A stretch of 60,990 nucleotides of DNA from Flavobacteriia bacterium (lineage in GTDB: Bacteria > Bacteroidota > Bacteroidia > Flavobacteriales_D > Crocinitomicaceae). The stretch spans positions 1 through 60,990 of the forward strand of contig CANHQP010000019.1 of NCBI GenBank assembly GCA_947462925.1, read 5' to 3'. Positions within the stretch are counted from its first letter, which is position 1; each line of letters begins with the position of its first letter. Shown in pieces: positions 57,004 through 60,990 of the stretch. The position numbers were made by a program, and so were the translations under genes. The notes under the pieces are model-generated. The model was not told the origin of the DNA. It worked only from the letters and a program-made list of their open reading frames with translations, and ran no database searches.

Positions 57004-57546
57004 CTATCCTTCACTGTTTTTTAATTGTTTTTCGATATCTTTTTTAATTGAGATATCTGAAAATAAGACGGGCATCCTTATTTTATAATCGTCTGACAGC
57101 ACGTTTAAATATATTTTATTGTCGCAATATATGATAATTACTTTCTTTCCACGAGCGAAAACCTCCATTTCAGTGGTAGCCTGAAGATAATTAGCATTGC
57201 TCCTTTGAACTTTCCATTGCCATGATTTGACCATTTGAGTTATTTTTTGGCGTGCTTCATTCTTATTCAGTTTTGTTTCAATAACTAAAAGCCTTTTTTC
57301 GACCAATTTTTTATACCACATAAACAATGTGAATACCATTGTTATTGGCAAAATACTATAGACAACAAATTTTTCATTTGGATTTTTTAAGTCTGCGATT
57401 CTGAATATCAAAACAAGGCAAACAATGAAATGAATTACTGCAATATTGAATAATATGAAGTCTAATATATTAAACCATTTTGCATCGAAAACAACAGACT
57501 TTTTTCTAATTGTTTCCTCAAAATTGAAATTGTCTGTAGATGCCAT
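57004..57546 (-). CDS. Two-TM membrane protein of unknown function
   Basis: This 180-residue protein has two adjacent membrane segments in the first half (FILFNIAVIHFIVCLVLIF and VYSILPITMVFTLFMWYKKL). A cytosolic-looking second half follows (MVKSWQWKVQRSNANYLQAT, GKKVIIIYCDNKIYLNVLSD). It resembles small membrane proteins with a C-terminal beta-rich domain, but no family can be named. It sits alone between the Fic gene and the 120-aa gene, all on the minus strand. Confidence 0.65.
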   Translation of the reverse strand: MASTDNFNFEETIRKKSVVFDAKWFNILDFILFNIAVIHFIVCLVLIFRIADLKNPNEKFVVYSILPITMVFTLFMWYKKLVEKRLLVIETKLNKNEARQKITQMVKSWQWKVQRSNANYLQATTEMEVFARGKKVIIIYCDNKIYLNVLSDDYKIRMPVLFSDISIKKDIEKQLKNSEG

Positions 57547-57612
57547 GTTTATTTTGAACTTACCATTGACTCACGCGCGCCAAGCTAGCGTATCTTAAAG
57601 ATTAGTTTATCC

Positions 57613-57975
57613 TCAAATCGTCTGCAAAATCTGCCCCAATCGGATCAATTCATTTTTCACTTGATTCATCCCAATCAATCCACCGGACATTCCTGAGCTT
57701 TCTTGTCTCACAGCCAATTTTATTTCATCAGAATCACTTGAAGCACCAGTAACAATCGTGAATTTGAAATATTTTACAAACGCACCAAAAAGGATGCGCA
57801 TTACTCTGTTTCCCTTTGTATACACCGCATGACCAATTTGTCCTTCTTTCATAGTATAGCCAGAAGACACTAGTAATTGATCTATTTTTTTATCCAATTC
57901 ATCTTTTGAAATTCCCGAATAAACGTGAACAAAATTTGATTTAGTAGTGACATCGTTTTTAATAAAATAACCCAT
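57613..57975 (-). CDS. 120-aa soluble protein of unknown function
   Basis: This 120-residue protein starts MGYFIKNDVTTKSNFVHVYS and contains KLVSSGYTMKEGQIGHAVYT-like beta/alpha stretches (in the text: QLLVSSGYTMKEGQIGHAVY). A hydrophobic run (MRILFGAFVKYFKFTIVTGA) and a Gly/Met-rich segment (ESSGMSGGLIGMNQVKNE) follow. There is no signal peptide. I do not recognise the family. It is on the same strand as its neighbours but with gaps of about 50-70 bp, so co-transcription is possible and not shown. Confidence 0.55.
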   Translation of the reverse strand: MGYFIKNDVTTKSNFVHVYSGISKDELDKKIDQLLVSSGYTMKEGQIGHAVYTKGNRVMRILFGAFVKYFKFTIVTGASSDSDEIKLAVRQESSGMSGGLIGMNQVKNELIRLGQILQTI

Positions 57976-58021
57976 TTTGATTAGTTTTCATGTTTGTCCG
58001 ATAAAAATAAAATAAATAAAG

Positions 58022-58339
58022 TTATTTTTTTTCCAACTGTTCAATTTTCAAGTCAAGCTTTACAACCTTTTTTCTAAGAGCTTCTTCAAATTCATTGTAT
58101 GAATTATCTCTGTATTCAGGCATATAGCTTTTGAGTTCTTTCGAGTTATCTAGATGCGCTTCAAACAAATATTTCAGCTGTTTTGCGGTTTCGATGTACT
58201 CTTTCCTTAAGTTATTATTTTCCACTTTCAATGACTCAATATTTGTTGAAGCGCTTTTATTTTTCAAATATACTAGGCTACCGATATTAATAATAACAAG
58301 CACGAAAAAGGCAATAGCCCATAGTTTTCCATTTTTCAT
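58022..58339 (-). CDS. Single-TM coiled-coil protein
   Basis: This 105-residue protein has one N-terminal membrane segment (LWAIAFFVLVIINIGSLVYL) and then a long charged helix (IESLKVENNNLRKEYIETAK). It ends in FEEALRKKVVKLDLKIEQLE with coiled-coil character. No family is recognised. Its ATG overlaps the TGA of the 58-aa gene upstream (ATGA), so the two are translationally coupled and, with the TPR lipoprotein, form one operon. Confidence 0.7.
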   Translation of the reverse strand: MKNGKLWAIAFFVLVIINIGSLVYLKNKSASTNIESLKVENNNLRKEYIETAKQLKYLFEAHLDNSKELKSYMPEYRDNSYNEFEEALRKKVVKLDLKIEQLEKK

Positions 58340-58512
58340 TTTTCAAGCTTTGATTTAAATATATGTCCACTCTTATTTTTAAATTCTACAGATAGTTTTG
58401 GGGTTTTAAAAATATCTGGAGGTACTTTTTTAGTTTCTTTTTGTTTACTATACGAATAACCTAATAGAATTTCCAATTGGTCTTCAGTGATTATTTCTTT
58501 GTTTACTTGCAC
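58336..58512 (-). CDS. 58-aa gene overlapping both neighbours
   Basis: This small frame starts with GTG at 58512, inside the last codons of the TPR gene. It ends with a TGA (58336-58338) that overlaps the ATG of the next gene. The product includes VNKEIITEDQLEILLGYSY, then KTPKLSVEFKNKSGHIFKSK, is soluble and basic, and is not recognised. The exact fit between two genes, with overlaps at both ends and no internal stop, is the main support; short length keeps the confidence moderate. Confidence 0.6.
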   Translation of the reverse strand: MQVNKEIITEDQLEILLGYSYSKQKETKKVPPDIFKTPKLSVEFKNKSGHIFKSKLEK

Positions 58513-59354
58513 GTTTCTTTTACTTTTTCAAAAACAGACATATTACCAAGTTCAATTGCTTTACTATAGTCCTCACATGCAGATGCAGTGTCACCTTTGA
58601 TAAAATATAAGTCGGCTCGTAGCTCGTAATTAATAGCATTTTTTGGACTGTAACTTATTGCTTTATTGAGATTTTTAATCTTTACCTCCAAATTATCATT
58701 ATATCTATTGACAGCTTTGAAACGGAAAATATAGGAAATATCAGTAGAGTCAAGATCTTTAGAATTTAATGATTGGTCAAAGTCCAATTCAGAACCTCTC
58801 AAATCACCTAAGGAAAGTCTTTCAATTCCTCTATAACATATTAGTTTTGAGTTTTGTGGTGATATTTTTAGTCCATTAATAATCACCGTCATTGCTTCCT
58901 TTTTTTTGTCTAAGTTATGAAGAATTTTAGCTTTTAATATATATGAATTTAGATTTTGAGGGTTTTGAGTTAGCGATTTATCTATATTTTTAATTGCTTT
59001 AAAATACTGATTATCATCATCAGATAAGTTTGCAATGTGAAAGTAGTTCTCGGAAATAAGATAATAAATTGTGTCATTTTTTTTCGAAACAGTTGTTAGG
59101 AGCTTAACTGCATCTTCATGTTCACCAATACCATTAAGCACCTTAGCTTTTAGAATTTTAAAATCGTCATTCAATTTATTTTCTTTTAAATGATTTTCAA
59201 TCCTAGTAAGAGCATTTTTGTAGTCGCCCATTTCAATTTCTTTTTCTATAGTTTTTCTCAATAAACCAAAACTCTTATCATTACTGCAGGCCGAAATTGC
59301 TAATACTATTATAATTGTATAGCTCAAAGATCGAATAAAATGTGTTTTTTTCAT
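58503..59354 (-). CDS. TPR-repeat lipoprotein
   Basis: This 283-residue protein has a lipoprotein signal (YTIIIVLAISACSND, lipidated Cys23). A run of tetratricopeptide-like helical repeats follows, including NALTRIENHLKENKLNDDF and YLISENYFHIANLSDD. Typical TPR lines such as YELRADLYFIKGDTASACED with YSKAIELGNM occur near the end. TPR lipoproteins scaffold envelope complexes; the partners here are unknown. It leads the small operon with the 58-aa and coiled-coil genes. Confidence 0.82.
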   Translation of the reverse strand: MKKTHFIRSLSYTIIIVLAISACSNDKSFGLLRKTIEKEIEMGDYKNALTRIENHLKENKLNDDFKILKAKVLNGIGEHEDAVKLLTTVSKKNDTIYYLISENYFHIANLSDDDNQYFKAIKNIDKSLTQNPQNLNSYILKAKILHNLDKKKEAMTVIINGLKISPQNSKLICYRGIERLSLGDLRGSELDFDQSLNSKDLDSTDISYIFRFKAVNRYNDNLEVKIKNLNKAISYSPKNAINYELRADLYFIKGDTASACEDYSKAIELGNMSVFEKVKETCK

Positions 59355-59544
59355 TTGTTAAATGTTTTACCTGTTACTATGATTTTTTGAATTAAATTTT
59401 GTATTTCAGAGTTTTCGAATTAATGGAGGATAGTGATTTCGAAAAAAGAAACTTACTGTTACTGCTGACCTTTCAAAGAAGTTTAAAATTTCATTTAAGA
59501 CCAAAACCACTAATTTATTTTAGGTGCTATTATAGCTGTTTTTA

Positions 59545-60408
59545 CTATATTTCATGGTTAAATTTAGGGTTTTTTATTTCTTTCTTTTCATGTGGACCTA
59601 AATTATTTTTTTTTATAAAATTCATTAAATGAATATTTACATTACTATTTATACGGATATTGAAACCATTGCAAGCGTATTTGCTTTCTCCTCCAGAAGT
59701 GTCATAAATGTCGAAATACATAAATATAATAACTCCAAATGAAATTAGATTTTTTAGTTTTTTAGATTCAATAGTTTTTTGGCTCGCTTTTATTAGGGCA
59801 TTTGACAATTCTTCTTCTGTGATCGGTAAATTCAATGAGTTTGCATGAAAACATAAATTTGTTATGTCTATGAACAGGGCACAATCAGGAGATGAATATG
59901 GTTTTATCATTTTGCTATGCAAAGTTTCAATCAATTTTGTAAAAATATCTTCTTTCGAAGGATTTTTGTTAAAGTTAAATTGAGAAGTGGTGCACTCAAC
60001 AAATATTTTAGTGTTTTCAACAAATATTGTGATGTCTGGTGAATCGCTTGAAGAAAAATTAATTTTTTTATGAGCTAATGACCAAGTTATATATAATTCA
60101 AATAAATCTCCATAAATAGCTACATTTTTAATGTTATTGATTAAACGATTTTTCCAAACTCTATATTTTTTTTTGCTTATTTTTTTTAATTCTTCCAAAT
60201 ATTCAATTGGACCAAATAAATTGTGTAATAAGATATATTTATATTCATTTGAATTAGAGTTTAAATGCTGAATTTTTTGAAAATTATCGTAAAATGAGTG
60301 ACCAGTGTTTTTAGAATCAGAAAGGTCAAATTGAAATTCCTTTAAATAATATGTTTTAATAAAAGTGATATCAGTTAATATTATGTTTTTGTTTATCTGA
60401 GCTTTCAT
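59545..60408 (-). CDS. Putative PD-(D/E)xK-like protein with a degenerate active site
   Basis: This 287-residue soluble protein has a helical first third, then GDLFELYITWSLAHKKINFS. It continues through SPDITIFVENTKIFVECTTS, giving E104, D125 and E138-C-T140. This is the order of a PD-(D/E)xK nuclease core (Glu in the first helix, PD, then ExK), with the lysine replaced. Related proteins ending the motif in ECT are, to my recollection, common in bacteria, but I cannot confirm the family by search. It may be an inactive nuclease-fold protein or bind nucleic acid. No methylase partner is next to it. Confidence 0.6.
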   Translation of the reverse strand: MKAQINKNIILTDITFIKTYYLKEFQFDLSDSKNTGHSFYDNFQKIQHLNSNSNEYKYILLHNLFGPIEYLEELKKISKKKYRVWKNRLINNIKNVAIYGDLFELYITWSLAHKKINFSSSDSPDITIFVENTKIFVECTTSQFNFNKNPSKEDIFTKLIETLHSKMIKPYSSPDCALFIDITNLCFHANSLNLPITEEELSNALIKASQKTIESKKLKNLISFGVIIFMYFDIYDTSGGESKYACNGFNIRINSNVNIHLMNFIKKNNLGPHEKKEIKNPKFNHEI

Positions 60409-60446
60409 AATTTAACCAATGTTTGATGTTTGTCATTCTATTTTTA

Positions 60447-60875
60447 TTAATTTAACGTTTTAAAAGACCATTTCAAAATAAGAAATATTAATCTAATTGG
60501 ATAGAGTAAACTGAACAATATAAATGCTATAACCCAAAAAATATTTTTAAAATTTGAGTTATTTAATAATTTGTGAACACTCGATTCTGAATTTAAGGAA
60601 TTAAATTCTGCTATGCTTTTTTGATCAAAGAATTCCGGAAATTTCGAAAAAACTTCATTCTCGGTTTTATATTTCCCACTATTATAAGTTGCAACAAAAT
60701 CTCTTAATGTTTGAATATTATAGACTTTTAATTTAGGGAATTTAGAAAGTAATTCCGTTTCAGTTTCATATTTTCCGCTGTTAGAAGTTGAAACAAAATC
60801 TCTTAATATTTGCTTTAGACCAGGTTTAATAATAATAATTGAAAATGCATATCGTAAACTATACCAGTAGAACAT
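60447..60875 (-). CDS. Membrane protein with duplicated LRDFV-NSGKY repeat
   Basis: This is a 142-residue product from the ATG at 60875; a TTG-initiated extension would overlap the transposase start and is rejected. After an N-terminal hydrophobic stretch come two copies of a ~37-residue repeat: LRDFVSTSNSGKYETETELL and LRDFVATYNSGKYKTENEVF, each ending in SKFP. A C-terminal membrane segment (FWVIAFILFSLLYPIRLIFL) follows. This repeat is seen in proteins of many Flavobacteriia as far as I recall; its role is unknown. The nearby IS1595-type element may have cut off the original N-terminus. Confidence 0.6.
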   Translation of the reverse strand: MFYWYSLRYAFSIIIIKPGLKQILRDFVSTSNSGKYETETELLSKFPKLKVYNIQTLRDFVATYNSGKYKTENEVFSKFPEFFDQKSIAEFNSLNSESSVHKLLNNSNFKNIFWVIAFILFSLLYPIRLIFLILKWSFKTLN

Positions 60876-60921
60876 AATTAGATTACGTCCACCAACACGA
60901 ACTTTGTACAAAATTAGTAAT

Positions 60922-60990
60922 ATGAAGTTAGTAGAATTTTTCAATAATTATCCGAATGAAGCTGAATGTAAATCTAAATTCAAGGAAATA
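60922..60990 (+). CDS. IS1595-family transposase N-terminus (3' partial)
   Basis: Only the first 23 codons are in the window. They read MKLVEFFNNYPNEAECKS and continue KFKEI, which matches the usual start of IS1595-type transposases (a hydrophobic -EF- helix, then FPxExxC). The zinc-binding CxxC and DDE parts would lie beyond base 60990. The terminal inverted repeat of the IS cannot be placed with certainty in the 46 bp between this ATG and the ATG at 60875. Confidence 0.65.
   Translation, partial: MKLVEFFNNYPNEAECKSKFKEI

Noticed and set aside
59399..59632. 77-codon plus-strand frame between the TPR and nuclease-like genes
   Set aside because: Starts at TTG, is very rich in Phe/Leu/Lys from AT-rich DNA, and overlaps the end of the 59545 gene on the other strand.

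Overview
The window looks like a chromosomal segment of a marine or freshwater Bacteroidota bacterium, most likely Flavobacteriales and close to the Crocinitomicaceae/Fluviicola type. The basis is low GC content, three PorP/SprF-family proteins, a type IX secretion (T9SS) cluster (gldJ, porU, porV), a PKD-repeat adhesin with a gliding-motility-type C-terminal sorting domain, a fused lpxC-fabZ gene, and promoters of the TTG/TAnnTTTG type. The genus is inference; the phylum is well supported.

Layout. 1-6744: the 3' part of a very large secreted PKD adhesin, its PorP/SprF partner, a CPBP membrane protease and a second PorP/SprF protein. 6766-7878: a DUF1801 protein, a repeat-like intergenic block and a small secreted protein. 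7928-13781: an integrative element of about 5.75 kb inserted in a tRNA-Val(TAC) gene, bounded by a 107-bp direct repeat. It carries a RadC/JAB protein, an XRE repressor, five unrecognised cargo genes (three small membrane proteins, an approximately 8-TM protein and a soluble protein overlapping it), a RepL-like winged-helix protein behind two inverted repeats, and a tyrosine integrase. 13833-17930: tRNA-Val with its promoter, then an exbB-exbD-tonB-tonB-folC operon. 18129-26912: glutamate/leucine-type dehydrogenase, anmK, acyl-CoA dehydrogenase, an NAD(P)-binding protein, murF, gldJ and a third PorP/SprF. 27075-32750: porU-porV-ispF. 33318-39576: SDR, purC, phoH, a SAM hydrolase, a monooxygenase, bioF and bioB. 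39960-46817: icmF (fused isobutyryl-CoA mutase), a GT87 glycosyltransferase and a GH20 hexosaminidase. 46910-53605: parvulin, thioredoxin, an lpxD-lpxC/fabZ-lpxA operon and a TrmA/RlmD-type methyltransferase. 53643-55348: an outer-membrane-type gene interrupted by an in-frame stop, and dinB. 55447-60990: an accessory stretch with a PemK/MazF-type toxin-antitoxin pair, an autoinhibited class III Fic protein, a run of unrecognised minus-strand genes (including a 58-aa gene overlapping both neighbours and a protein with PD-(D/E)xK-like features) and the first codons of an IS1595-type transposase.

How it works together. PorU (sortase), PorV (outer-membrane shuttle), GldJ (gliding/T9SS lipoprotein) and the PorP/SprF proteins belong to T9SS export and surface attachment of cargo such as the adhesin at the left edge. 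The lpx genes supply lipid A, ExbB/ExbD/TonB energise outer-membrane receptors, and murF and anmK serve peptidoglycan synthesis and recycling.

The best candidates for something undescribed are the cargo cluster of the integrative element (9196-11616) and the minus-strand accessory run at 57004-60875. Both are assigned from sequence reading alone; no database search was possible.
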